From NCBI GenBank assembly GCA_019694455.1, contig JAIBBY010000024.1, forward strand, positions 1-64,000: 64,000 nucleotides of DNA. Reading direction: 5' to 3'. The DNA comes from Pirellulales bacterium. GTDB taxonomy: Bacteria; Planctomycetota; Planctomycetia; Pirellulales; JAEUIK01. The notes under the pieces are model-generated. The model made no database searches, had not been told where the DNA came from, and saw nothing but the letters and a program-made list of their open reading frames with translations. Positions 1 to 8,421 of this stretch are shown here, one piece after another (position 1 is the stretch's first letter; each line of letters starts with the position of its first letter). A program made the position numbers and the translations under genes.

Positions 1-556
1 GAGGTAGCGACCGTAGGTCGCTGGTGAGGGGGCGCTCCTCTTTCAATCTGAAAAGCCCTCATCCGGCCTATCGGCCACCTTCTCCCGGAGGGAGAAGGTC
101 GAACTCGACTTATCAGTCGCTTCCTCCACTCCGCGTCTCGGCGGTTTTCTTCTTCCCACCTCGCCCCCACGGAGCGAAGCGTAGTAGGGGGAGAGGTAGC
201 GACCGTAGGTCGCTGGTGAGGGGGCGCTCCTCTTTCAATCTGAAAAGCCCTCATCCGGCCTATCGGCCACCTTCTCCCGGAGGGAGAAGGTCGAACTCGA
301 CTTATCAGTCGCTTCCTCCCCTCGGCGTCTCGGCGTCTCCGCGGTTTTCATCTCCCCACCTCGCCCCCACGGAGCGAAGCGTAGTAGGGGGAGAGGTAGC
401 GACCGTAGGTCGCTGGTGAGGGGGGCTCCTCTTTCAATCTGAAAAGCCCTCATCCGGCCTATCGGCCACCTTCTCCCGGAGGGAGAAGGTCGAACTCGAC
501 TTATCAGTCGCCTCCCCCCTCTGCGTCTCCGCGTCTCGGCGGTTTTCGTCTTCCCT
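1..556. repeat. Tandem hairpin-rich repeat, about 2.8 units of 190-200 bp
   Basis: Three head-to-tail copies begin at 1, 193 and 393. The first unit is 192 bp, the second 200 bp, and the third is cut off near 556 where unique sequence begins. Each unit contains the palindrome CTTCTCCCGGAGGGAGAAG, a short CCGGCC/GGCC stem, and a distal arm pair in which CTCGCCCCCAC is echoed by GTAGTAGGGGGAGAG. The copies differ by small substitutions and an indel in the CGTCTCGGCG stretch. The array runs off the left edge, so the true copy number is unknown. An open frame crosses it, but it simply repeats the same peptide and is not a credible gene. It resembles dispersed REP-like intergenic elements rather than an insertion sequence. 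Confidence 0.85.
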
Positions 557-631
557 GGTCACTCAACTGCGAGCTCGGCGCCTTGACGACTTTGCGTTTC
601 ACTTCACCCTGGCATTCACCTCGTCGCCGTC

Positions 632-1150
632 CTACCGCACCATCGTCGGCGTCCAGTCGTTCAGCCGGGCCACGCTTTGCAACGCGGCCTGCATCTCCAT
701 CACCAGTCGGTGGGCCAGTTGCTTGCCCGTCACCCGCTCGAGCGCTTCGCCGTCGTGCGACAAAAAGACCAGCGTGGGCAGCACGTCCACTTTGTGCTGT
801 TCGCACAATCGCGGCTGTTCGTCGGTGTCGACCAGCACGCAGACAAACCGCTCGGAGACCGCCACGACCGGGTCCTGGCAAAACGCGTCGGCCGCCATCT
901 CATTGCAATAGCGGCAGGCGTGCGCGGTGAAATACAACAGCACCGGCTTGCCCTGCTCGCGCGCCTGGGCCAGGCCCGCCTCGTAGTTGTCGACAAACTC
1001 GATGCGCCCCCGCACGATCGCCGGCGGCGCGGGTTCTGGCGGCGGCGTGACAGCGGCCAGCGAGATGCTGTCGCCCGCTTGCTGGCAACCAGACGCCAGC
1101 AACAGCGACAAGGCCAAACAGCCAACGAGCCAGCGGCGATGCACCATCAT
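632..1150 (-). CDS. Thioredoxin-like lipoprotein
   Basis: This 172-residue protein begins with a lipoprotein signal peptide: a hydrophobic core at residues 9-20 and a lipobox LLASGC with the lipidated Cys at 22. A Pro-rich linker follows (residues 35-47). A thioredoxin-fold domain starts near residue 50 and carries the pair Cys79-x-x-Cys82 (CRYC) after the strand VLLYFTAHA, plus the cis-proline segment DVLPTLVFL. The architecture fits a membrane-anchored periplasmic thiol-disulfide protein of the DUF255/thioredoxin_7 kind. Substrate is unknown. Start choice lies between two adjacent ATG codons (1150 or 1147). It is divergent from flhA and probably unrelated to it. Confidence 0.85.
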   Translation of the reverse strand: MMVHRRWLVGCLALSLLLASGCQQAGDSISLAAVTPPPEPAPPAIVRGRIEFVDNYEAGLAQAREQGKPVLLYFTAHACRYCNEMAADAFCQDPVVAVSERFVCVLVDTDEQPRLCEQHKVDVLPTLVFLSHDGEALERVTGKQLAHRLVMEMQAALQSVARLNDWTPTMVR

Positions 1151-1487
1151 GTGGGCCCGAATGAGCGGCGGCGGAAGTATGCGGTAGCGCCTGACTACCG
1201 CGCGGTCTAGTTGTTATCGCTTGGCGGCGGCGGCGAATTGAATAGCGGCGAGCCAGTCACCACAACTTCGCCAGCTTCGCTCGCTCGTCAGGCGCGTGCG
1301 CCGGCGCCGGCGCGCTGGCAAGTGCTTGTGCAGACGGCGGTTGCTCTGCGCCTGCATCGCCGCAATGAAGCGGGCGCAAGGCCGTCTGGACTTTGAAAAT
1401 CGTTTCGATTAACTTCCGCCCCGCTTCCTGGGGCAGGCGAGCTTCTCGTCTTCCCTTGCGCTCGAAACCCATAGCCCAAAGACACGG
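1151..1487. other. Intergenic region between the thioredoxin-like gene and flhA
   Basis: This 337-bp gap separates two divergent genes, so promoters in both directions must lie here. I see no convincing sigma-70 or sigma-28 hexamer pair and no supported small gene. The segment is GC-rich, with an alternating CG stretch near 1290-1315. Confidence 0.5.
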
Positions 1488-3590
1488 ATGTCTAGCGGCG
1501 CCACGACAGCTACGAGTCCGCTTGCGCCCTTTATGCGCAGCCAGGACCTGATCTTGCCGGTCGCGATCATCGCGAGCGTGCTGGTGATCTTGGTCCCGCT
1601 GCCGCCGGCGCTGATGGATGTGTTGTTGTCGGCCAACATCTGCATCTCGGTGCTCACGCTGCTCACCACCATCTACGTGGCGACGCCGCTCGAGTTCAGC
1701 ATCTTTCCCACATTGCTGTTGGCGGTCACGCTGGGACGGCTGGTGCTCAACGTCGCCACCACGCGCTTGATTCTCACCCGCGCCGAGAGCGACGGCATGT
1801 TGGCCGCCGGCGGCGTGATCAAGAGCTTTGGCGAGTTCGTCGCCGGCGACGACATCGTGGTCGGGCTCATCATCTTCGTCATTATCCTGGTCATTCAGTT
1901 CGTGGTGATCACCAAAGGCGCCACGCGCATCAGCGAAGTCGCCGCGCGGTTCGCCTTGGACGGCATGCCCGGCCGCCAAATGGCCATCGACGCCGACCTG
2001 AACGCCGGCGTCATCGACGAGAAAGAAGCCCAGCGCCGCCGCAGCGAAATCACCCATCAGGCCGACTTCTTCGGCGCCATGGACGGCGCCAGCAAGTTCG
2101 TCCGCGGCGACGCCATCGCCGGGTTGGTCATCACCGTCATCAATATTGTCGGCGGCTTGGCGATCGGCGTCTTCGAGTCGGGCATGTCGCTGGCCGAGGC
2201 GTCGTCGATCTTCACCATGCTCACCATTGGCGACGGTCTGGTGAGCCAGGTGCCGGCGCTGTTGGTCTCGTTGGCCGCGGGCTTGCTGGTCACGCGCAGT
2301 TCGAGCGAAACCAACCTGCCGCGCGAGTTTTTGGGGCAGTTGTTCTCGCGCCCGCAGGCCATGCTGGTCACGGCCGCGTTTCTCATGCTGCTCACCGTCA
2401 CCGATCTGCCCAAGCTGCCGCTGTCGGCCATCGCGGCCAGTTGCGTGGGATTGGCGGTGACGATGCGCAAAAAGGAACGCCAGGCGGTGGCGGTCGCCGC
2501 GGCGCAAGCCAAGGCCGAAGAAAAAAAGCCCGCCGAGGAGAAGATCGAAGACTACCTGGCCGTCGACCCCATGGAGCTGGAGATTGGCGTGGGGTTGATT
2601 CGCCTGGCCGATCCCAAACGCGGCGGCGACCTGCTCGAGCGCATCCAGCGCGTGCGCCAGAACGTGGCGGCCGAGCTCGGCATCATCCTCCCCAAGGTGC
2701 GCATCCGCGACAACATGCGGCTCGATCAGTTGCAGTACCGCTTCAAGATCGCCGATATGCCGGTCGCCGACGGCACGGTGCATCCCAATTTGCTGCTGGC
2801 CATGGAGTCGCCGTTGGTCAGCAACAAGATCGGCGGCATGCCGGGCAAAGACCCCGCCTTTGGCACGCCCGCCTTGTGGATCGACCCGCGCGAGCGCGAC
2901 CAGGCCGAGATGAACGGCTATACGGTAGTCGAGCCGGGCAGCGTGGTGGCCACGCATCTCACCGAGGTCGTGCGCAAGCACGCCGACGAAATCCTCACGC
3001 GCGACGCCACCAAGCATCTGGTGAATCAGCTCAAAGAAACATCGCCGGCGGTGGTCGACGAGTTGATCCCTTCGCAGCTCAAGCTGCCCGAGGTTCAACA
3101 GATCCTGCAAATGCTGCTGCGCGAGCGCGTGCCGATCCGGCATCTGGGGCCGATCTTGGAAACGCTCGGCGACTACGCCTCGCGCACCAAGGATCCGATC
3201 TTGCTCGCCGAGTACGTGCGGCATCGGCTTGCCCGTGTGATCTGCACCAAGTATCGCGACGACAGCGGTCGGCTGCATGTGGTGACGCTCGACCCGGCGC
3301 TCGAAGACCGGATCCGCGCCGGCGTGGAGCACACCGAGCGCGGCTTGTTTCTGCGCATGTCTCCGCCGGCGGTCGACAAGACCTGCCAGATCATCGCCAA
3401 GGACGTGGAAAAGCTGGTGCTCGCGCATCGGCCTCCCATCGTGCTGGTGAGCCCGCAGATTCGCGCGGGGCTCAAGCAGATCACCGTGGGGCAACTGCCG
3501 AACCTGATTGTGCTGAGCTACAACGAAATCACGCGCGATACGCAGATCGAATCGGTGGCGCTGGTGGCCGACGAAATTCCGGGTCGCTGA
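1488..3590 (+). CDS. flhA: Flagellar biosynthesis protein FlhA
   Basis: FlhA is the large export-gate subunit of the flagellar type III secretion system in the inner membrane. The 700 residues match the family length. The first 330 hold about eight hydrophobic segments, with the FHIPEP signature in the cytoplasmic loop (RISEVAARFALDGMPGRQM, around residues 147-165). A charged linker near 335-355 leads to the soluble C-terminal domain that binds chaperone-substrate complexes. It heads an operon with flhF (36-bp gap), a MinD/FleN-like gene and a FliA-type sigma factor. No flhB lies in the window. A 949-aa open frame runs antisense over this gene and is a codon-bias shadow. Confidence 0.97.
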   Translation: MSSGATTATSPLAPFMRSQDLILPVAIIASVLVILVPLPPALMDVLLSANICISVLTLLTTIYVATPLEFSIFPTLLLAVTLGRLVLNVATTRLILTRAESDGMLAAGGVIKSFGEFVAGDDIVVGLIIFVIILVIQFVVITKGATRISEVAARFALDGMPGRQMAIDADLNAGVIDEKEAQRRRSEITHQADFFGAMDGASKFVRGDAIAGLVITVINIVGGLAIGVFESGMSLAEASSIFTMLTIGDGLVSQVPALLVSLAAGLLVTRSSSETNLPREFLGQLFSRPQAMLVTAAFLMLLTVTDLPKLPLSAIAASCVGLAVTMRKKERQAVAVAAAQAKAEEKKPAEEKIEDYLAVDPMELEIGVGLIRLADPKRGGDLLERIQRVRQNVAAELGIILPKVRIRDNMRLDQLQYRFKIADMPVADGTVHPNLLLAMESPLVSNKIGGMPGKDPAFGTPALWIDPRERDQAEMNGYTVVEPGSVVATHLTEVVRKHADEILTRDATKHLVNQLKETSPAVVDELIPSQLKLPEVQQILQMLLRERVPIRHLGPILETLGDYASRTKDPILLAEYVRHRLARVICTKYRDDSGRLHVVTLDPALEDRIRAGVEHTERGLFLRMSPPAVDKTCQIIAKDVEKLVLAHRPPIVLVSPQIRAGLKQITVGQLPNLIVLSYNEITRDTQIESVALVADEIPGR

Positions 3591-3626
3591 CGCCGTTCCT
3601 CCTTGAATGTCACTTAGTAGCACGCC

Positions 3627-4814
3627 ATGGAAGTGAAAACCTTTCGAGCCGCGACGATGCAAGAGGCCCTGTCGCTCGTCCGTAGCGAGTTGGGCCCCGA
3701 CGCCGCCGTGCTGCACACCCGGCTGTGCCGCCCCGCTGGCCTGTTGGGCTGGCTGCCCGGCCGCCGCGGCATCGAAGTGATCGCCTCGCGCGATGTGAAT
3801 GTGCCGAGCCGCTTGCCGAGCCGCATGGCCCCGCGCCGCGATTGGGACGATGCGCGTCCCGAACCGCCCCGCGGCGCGCCCGTCCCGCCCGCTGCCGCGG
3901 CGCCCGCCGAGTTGCCGCCGGCGGCGCATCACGAGTTGAAAACACAAATCAGCGAACTGCAAGCCATGGTGGCTCGGCTCTATCAGAACGCCGAACCCAA
4001 AAAATCCACCGACCTGCAACCTGGCCTCTTCACGCTCTTCACCAACCTGATCGAAGCCGAGGTGGGCGAAACCATCGCCCGGCAACTGATCGAGCGCGTG
4101 CGACAAACAGCGGCGCCAAACGAACTGGCCGACTCACGTTTGGTTCAGGCGCGCTTGGAACAACTCCTCCAGGCCGACGTTCGCGCCAGCGGGCCCATTG
4201 CGCCACCCGGCGATCGCTGTCACACCGTGGCGCTGATCGGGCCCACTGGCGTCGGCAAGACCACCACCATCGCCAAGTTGGCCGCCAACTTTCGCCTGCG
4301 CGAACGGCGCCGCGTGGGCCTGATTACCGTCGACACCTATCGCGTGGCCGCGGTCGAGCAACTGCGCACCTACGCCGAGATCATCGACCTGCCGATGGAG
4401 GTCGTCTCCACGCCGCGCGAGATGCGCGCCGCTGTCGATCGCTTGTCGGATCAGGAGTTGGTGCTGGTCGACACGGCCGGCCGCAGCCCCACCGACGAAG
4501 TGCGCATTCAAGAGCTACGCGCCCTGTTGAACGAAGCCCGCGCCGCCGAGGTCCATCTGGTGCTCTCCAGCGTCGCCAGCGCCAACACGCTCAAGCGCAC
4601 CATCGAGCGCTTCGCCTGCGCGCTGCCCACTTCGCTGTTGTTCACCAAGCTCGACGAAGCGCTCGCCTGCGGCAACCTGCTCGAGGTGCTGCTCGAAACG
4701 GGCTTGCCGGTGAGCTACCTCACCGACGGCCAAAACGTGCCCGACGATATCCAATCCGCCACGCCCGCCGAACTGGTGTCGCGGTTGTTGACCGCTGCGA
4801 CGACAATCGCCTAA
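3627..4814 (+). CDS. flhF: Flagellar SRP-family GTPase FlhF
   Basis: FlhF is the third SRP-type GTPase and sets the place and number of flagella in polar flagellates. The 395 residues show the basic N-terminal B region (MEVKTFRAATMQEAL), a Pro/Ala-rich linker, an N domain from about residue 105, and a G domain with P-loop GPTGVGKTTT (about 206-215), the DTYRVAAVEQL box, DTAGR and TKLDEA. All guanine-nucleotide motifs look intact. It sits 36 bp after flhA and 16 bp before a MinD-like gene, the usual flhA-flhF-fleN order. Confidence 0.95.
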   Translation: MEVKTFRAATMQEALSLVRSELGPDAAVLHTRLCRPAGLLGWLPGRRGIEVIASRDVNVPSRLPSRMAPRRDWDDARPEPPRGAPVPPAAAAPAELPPAAHHELKTQISELQAMVARLYQNAEPKKSTDLQPGLFTLFTNLIEAEVGETIARQLIERVRQTAAPNELADSRLVQARLEQLLQADVRASGPIAPPGDRCHTVALIGPTGVGKTTTIAKLAANFRLRERRRVGLITVDTYRVAAVEQLRTYAEIIDLPMEVVSTPREMRAAVDRLSDQELVLVDTAGRSPTDEVRIQELRALLNEARAAEVHLVLSSVASANTLKRTIERFACALPTSLLFTKLDEALACGNLLEVLLETGLPVSYLTDGQNVPDDIQSATPAELVSRLLTAATTIA

Positions 4815-4830
4815 CGGAACTCATTTTCAG

Positions 4831-5766
4831 ATGCACATCGACCAGGCCAGCCAACTGCGCGATTTGGTCCGCCGCTCTCGCTGCGGCCAACGGCGCGACG
4901 CGCGCTGCGCGCGGCTCGTGGTGGTCGCCAGCAGTCAGCCCGGCGTCGGCGCCACCAGCGTCGCCGTCAATCTGGCGGCGCTGTGGAACGATGGCAAGCA
5001 GCGCGCGCTGTTGGTCGACGCCGATCTGGCGGCCGCCGGCGCCACTGCTCTGTGCGACATGCAGCCGAGCCGAACGCTGTGCGACGTGCTCTTGGGACGC
5101 TACTCATTGGAAGACGCCATCTCCGCAGGCCCCGGCAGCTTGCCGGTCGTCTGCGGCCTGTGGGGCAGCGAACTACTCGTATCGCAAACCGTGGCGGCCG
5201 CGCAGCAGTTGATCGAACCGCTGTTGGCGCTGGCCAACTTTCATGTCGTGCTCGCCGATGTAGGCCACGCGCGCTCGGCGCTGGCGCGCGAACTATGGCG
5301 CGCGGCCGACCTGACGCTGCTCGTGACCACGCCTGACAACCCGGCGGTGGTCAACGCCTATGGCGCCATCAAACAACAGGCGGCCAGCGGCTGCGCCACG
5401 CCGGTGCGCCTGCTGGTCAACCAGGCCGCCACCGACCGCCTGGCCCGCGACGTGGCCGAGCGATTGCAAGCATCGGCGCGCCGCTTCCTCGGCGCCGATG
5501 TCGCCCTGGCGGGCAGGATTCCCTTCGATCCGGCGCTCAAGCTGGCCGGACGGCATCGACAATTACTGGCGCAGACCGAACGCGACGCGCCGGCCCCCCG
5601 CGCGCTGACCCACACACGCGACGCGCTACAGGCCCACTGGGCCCGCGCCGCCACCGACCCATCCAACGAAAAACCAGCGCGGGAGCGCGCGGACAATTGC
5701 CCAATTTACGTACACGGAAAATCGCGCACAGAATCACTAAACGACGAGGTGTTGCTAGGCCGATAA
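4831..5766 (+). CDS. MinD/FleN-like protein with degenerate P-loop
   Basis: This 311-residue protein occupies the FleN/FlhG/YlxH position between flhF and the flagellar sigma factor, where family members control flagellar number. The MinD fold is visible: a P-loop strand VVVASSQPGVGATSVAVNL (about residues 30-48), the A' motif LLVDADLAAAG, and VVLADVG followed by LLVTTPDNPAVVNAY. In canonical FleN/MinD the P-loop reads KGGVGKT/S. Here it is QPGVGATS, so both the signature lysine and the phosphate-binding lysine are missing. The protein may bind nucleotide poorly or not hydrolyse it, as in some TadZ/CpaE-like pseudo-ATPases. The last 30 residues are not MinD-like. Confidence 0.85.
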   Translation: MHIDQASQLRDLVRRSRCGQRRDARCARLVVVASSQPGVGATSVAVNLAALWNDGKQRALLVDADLAAAGATALCDMQPSRTLCDVLLGRYSLEDAISAGPGSLPVVCGLWGSELLVSQTVAAAQQLIEPLLALANFHVVLADVGHARSALARELWRAADLTLLVTTPDNPAVVNAYGAIKQQAASGCATPVRLLVNQAATDRLARDVAERLQASARRFLGADVALAGRIPFDPALKLAGRHRQLLAQTERDAPAPRALTHTRDALQAHWARAATDPSNEKPARERADNCPIYVHGKSRTESLNDEVLLGR

Positions 5767-5775
5767 CAGTCGAGC

Positions 5776-5798
5776 ACTATCGGCACTTCACCGATAGT
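5776..5798. other. Perfect 8-bp inverted repeat inside the flagellar operon
   Basis: ACTATCGG at 5776-5783 and CCGATAGT at 5791-5798 form a perfect stem around the 7-nt loop CACTTCA. It lies 10 bp after the stop of the MinD-like gene and 50 bp before the next start. No T-run follows, so it is not a standard terminator. It could be an RNA-processing or stabilising hairpin, or an operator. Confidence 0.6.
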
Positions 5799-5847
5799 CA
5801 AACTGTAACGGCAAGATTGAGTTTACTGGCGACGGGAGTCGGGCATC

Positions 5848-6102
5848 GTGGGCCGAGCCTATGCGGGCGTTCTCGGTCCTCTGGCAATGGCCACGATGTT
5901 GGCTCGGGAAGCGTCCTCCAGCGGGAACGCGAGCACGATGCTCCTTCACGCCTGGCTGTCGTTGGTGGTGTTCGCCCTCTTGGGTTCCATCATCGGCTTT
6001 CTAGCCGGCCGGATCGTGGAAGATTCGGTCCGGACGGAAATGTTGGCCGAGAAGGCAGCCTTGGCGGCGAGCGAATCGCTTCCGCGCGGCGCGGCGACTT
6101 AG
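5848..6102 (+). CDS. Small membrane protein between fleN-like and fliA
   Basis: This 84-residue protein starts at GTG. It has a hydrophobic N-terminal stretch (about residues 4-18) and a clear membrane segment (about 31-52, LLHAWLSLVVFALLGSIIGF) followed by a charged C-terminal tail. I recognise no family. Its position 82 bp after the MinD-like gene and 85 bp before the flagellar sigma gene suggests cotranscription with the flagellar cluster. A similarly placed small membrane protein occurs in some flagellar operons, but function here cannot be assigned. Confidence 0.6.
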   Translation: MGRAYAGVLGPLAMATMLAREASSSGNASTMLLHAWLSLVVFALLGSIIGFLAGRIVEDSVRTEMLAEKAALAASESLPRGAAT

Positions 6103-6186
6103 TCGCTTCGCTCGCGGCAAACGACTCGCCCGCCTGGACGAACCGCTCAAACGCACGCTTCGCGCTAGTCAGTCACGGAGGATTGC

Positions 6187-6993
6187 ATGACGACGCTGCT
6201 CGCTGTCGGTCGAATTCGTACGCACGTCGAAGAAGACATTCAAGAAGTCTGGAAGGCCTTCAAGGCCGACCCAGAAAACGAGCCGCTGCGTAATCGACTC
6301 ATCGAGCAGTATCTGCCGCTGGTCAAGTACAACGGCGAACGCATCTGGTCGCGCCTGCCCGAAGGGGTGGAGCTGGACGACCTGGTGTCGGCCGGCGTGT
6401 TTGGCCTGATGGACGCGATCGACGCCTTCGACATGTCGCGCGGCGTGAAGTTCGAAACCTACTGCGTGCCGCGCATTCGCGGAGCCATGCTCGACGAGTT
6501 GCGCAGCATGGACTGGGTGCCGCGACTGGTGCGTTCGAAGTCGAGCAAGCTCAACGAAGGCATCAAAACGCTGGAAGCCAAGCTGGGCCGCCAGCCCAGC
6601 GAGGTCGAACTGGCCGAACACATGCAGTTGAGCGTGCCCGAACTGGAAAAGATGATCATGGACGCCAGCGCGGTGAACCTGATCAGCTTGAACAAAAAGT
6701 GGTACGAGACCGACAGCTACAAGGACGTTCGCGAGATCGACATTCTGGAGGACAAGAAGGGGGAAGACCCCACGCGCCGCATCCAGAAGACCGATCTGAT
6801 GCGGCTGGTGACCAAGGGGCTCAACCGCAACGAGCGGCTCATCATCATCCTCTACTACTACGAAGAGCTGACGATGAAGGAAATTGGCGCCACGCTCGAC
6901 CTGTCGGAAAGTCGCGTGAGCCAAATGCACAGCTCAATCGTGCAGCGACTGCAAAACCAACTCGGCCGCCGCCGCCCCGAGTTCGGCGGCTGA
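6187..6993 (+). CDS. fliA: FliA/WhiG-family RNA polymerase sigma factor (sigma-28 type)
   Basis: This 268-residue sigma factor directs RNA polymerase to late flagellar or motility promoters. Region 2 is visible as LVKYNGERIWSRLPEGVELD through DAFDMSRGVKFETYCVPRIR, ending with the FliA/WhiG-typical RGAMLDELRSMDWVPR. Region 3 is LGRQPSEVELAEHM, and region 4 carries the helix-turn-helix LTMKEIGATLDLSESRVSQMHSS. A good ribosome site (CGGAGG) sits 6-8 bp upstream of the ATG. It closes the flagellar operon. I see no anti-sigma FlgM gene nearby. Confidence 0.94.
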   Translation: MTTLLAVGRIRTHVEEDIQEVWKAFKADPENEPLRNRLIEQYLPLVKYNGERIWSRLPEGVELDDLVSAGVFGLMDAIDAFDMSRGVKFETYCVPRIRGAMLDELRSMDWVPRLVRSKSSKLNEGIKTLEAKLGRQPSEVELAEHMQLSVPELEKMIMDASAVNLISLNKKWYETDSYKDVREIDILEDKKGEDPTRRIQKTDLMRLVTKGLNRNERLIIILYYYEELTMKEIGATLDLSESRVSQMHSSIVQRLQNQLGRRRPEFGG

Positions 6994-7028
6994 TCGGCCG
7001 CGCCTCAAATCACGCAATCGCTCGCAGG

Positions 7029-7046
7029 CGGACCCGCAAGGGTCCG
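7029..7046 (+). terminator. Possible weak terminator hairpin after fliA
   Basis: CGGACCC (7029-7035) and GGGTCCG (7040-7046) form a perfect 7-bp stem with a GCAA tetraloop, 36 bp after the sigma-factor stop. It is followed only by TTTGCG, so the U-tract is short. It may end the flagellar operon or merely stabilise its 3' end. Confidence 0.4.
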
Positions 7047-7083
7047 TTTGCGTTGGTGGATAGCGCGTACAGAGCCACTTTGA

Positions 7084-7566
7084 TCAAAACAGCGGCGGCT
7101 TGCCCAACTGCCGCCGCACCACCGCCCACTGCCCGGCGTGCATCAGCCAGTGGCTGCCTTGCAACTCGAACACGGCGCCCACGCTCGGCGCGTAGGCCAT
7201 GCCGGTCGGCTTGTCGAAATCGGCGTCTTGCGTCTTGGCCAGCGCGGCGAGCGTGGCTGCCCGCACCGCCTTGGCCGTCGCCAATAGCTCGGCCTTGTTG
7301 GAGAACTTCGCCGGGTCGTCGATCGTGGCGGTTTCCTTGGTGTACTTCTCCGCAAAGCCCGCCGGCAACGGCGGCATCGCGCCGGGCGCGACCGCTTCAA
7401 TCATCTGCTGCTCGCTGCTGATGCAATGCCCTAGCTGCCAGTTGATGTGGTTGCAGCCAGGCGTCGGGCGGCGCAACAAGTCGGCGTCGGTCAGGTCGTC
7501 GACGTAGCCCATCGCCACTGTCTGTCCCATGTCGATCGAAAGTTTCAAGGCGTCGCGCGCGTTCAT
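7084..7566 (-). CDS. DinB-like/DUF664-type protein
   Basis: This 160-residue protein looks like a four-helix-bundle DinB-superfamily member. These proteins bind a metal through histidines and often act as thiol-dependent transferases or stress proteins. Candidate ligands are in HINWQLGHC (about residues 39-47) and in HWLMHAGQWAVVRR near the C-terminus. The start is set at ATG 7566 because GAGGAG lies about 8 bp upstream; the frame stays open further but without family resemblance. Function is inferred from fold only. Confidence 0.7.
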   Translation of the reverse strand: MNARDALKLSIDMGQTVAMGYVDDLTDADLLRRPTPGCNHINWQLGHCISSEQQMIEAVAPGAMPPLPAGFAEKYTKETATIDDPAKFSNKAELLATAKAVRAATLAALAKTQDADFDKPTGMAYAPSVGAVFELQGSHWLMHAGQWAVVRRQLGKPPLF

Positions 7567-7722
7567 CGGGTATCTCCTCGCGTGAGAGGGCATTGCGGCC
7601 AATTGCCGAATTCTGCCCCGCGCCCGCCGTGCTGGCAAGTGGCGCGCCGCCCCGACGGTGGCCGGCGTTTTGGCGGTCGCCGCGCGTCATGGTAAAAGAC
7701 TCTCAAAACATCAGGAGCCGTC

Positions 7723-8370
7723 ATGTCGCGAGAAGTGCTACTGCAGCGCGTGCTAGACCTGGGCGTGGTCGCCATCCTCAGGGCCGATAGCGGCGCGCGA
7801 CTGGCCGACGTGGCCGAGGCGCTAGTGGCCGGCGGCATCGACGTAATCGAAGTCACCTTCACCGTGCCGCAAGCGCATCGCGTGCTGGAAACCGTCGCCG
7901 CGCGGCTCGGCGCGCGCGCTCTCTTGGGCGCCGGCACCGTGCTCGACACCGAGACCGCTCGCATCGCCATCTTGTCGGGCGCCGAGTTTCTCGTCACGCC
8001 GGTGGTGCGGCCGGCGGTGATCGAACTGTGTCGCCGCTACTCCAAGCCGGTGATGCCCGGCGCCTTCACCCCGACCGAAGTGCTCACCGCTTGGGAGGCG
8101 GGCGCCGACATCGTGAAGATCTTTCCCAGCGAAGTCGTGGGCCCCGCCTATCTCAAGGCGCTCAAAGGCCCGCTGCCGCAGGTGCGCATGATGCCCACCG
8201 GCGGCGTCAGCGTGGAGAACGTGCATACCTACTTCGAGGCGGGCGCCGCGGCGGTCGGCGTCGGCGGCCTGTTGGCCAGCGCCCAACTCATCGCGGCCGG
8301 CGACCTGAAGACCATCGAGAACAACGCACGCCGTTTGGCCGAGGCCGTGCGCGCCTGCCGTGGCAAGTGA
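7723..8370 (+). CDS. eda: 2-dehydro-3-deoxy-phosphogluconate aldolase (KDPG/KHG aldolase)
   Basis: Class I aldolase of the Entner-Doudoroff and uronate pathways. It cleaves 2-keto-3-deoxy-6-phosphogluconate to pyruvate and glyceraldehyde 3-phosphate in the cytoplasm. At 215 residues it has the family length. Visible motifs are VIEVTFT with the general-base Glu at about 43, LLGAGTVLD, MPGAFTPTE, and the Schiff-base Lys132 in DIVKIFPSE, followed by phosphate-binding MPTGGVS and VGVGG. An AGGAG ribosome site lies upstream. No other Entner-Doudoroff gene is adjacent. Confidence 0.93.
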   Translation: MSREVLLQRVLDLGVVAILRADSGARLADVAEALVAGGIDVIEVTFTVPQAHRVLETVAARLGARALLGAGTVLDTETARIAILSGAEFLVTPVVRPAVIELCRRYSKPVMPGAFTPTEVLTAWEAGADIVKIFPSEVVGPAYLKALKGPLPQVRMMPTGGVSVENVHTYFEAGAAAVGVGGLLASAQLIAAGDLKTIENNARRLAEAVRACRGK

Positions 8371-8421
8371 CGGTGAACGATTCAATCCGAAATCAATATT
8401 CGTTAACCACCAGGGGCGCCG

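Noticed and set aside
1-556. CRISPR array
   Set aside because: Repeat units are 190-200 bp and nearly identical throughout, with no short direct repeats separated by unique spacers and no cas genes.
1257-4106. 949-codon open frame antisense to flhA and flhF
   Set aside because: The translation is His/Arg/Gln/Asp-rich without motifs and mirrors the GC-rich codon pattern of the two real genes.
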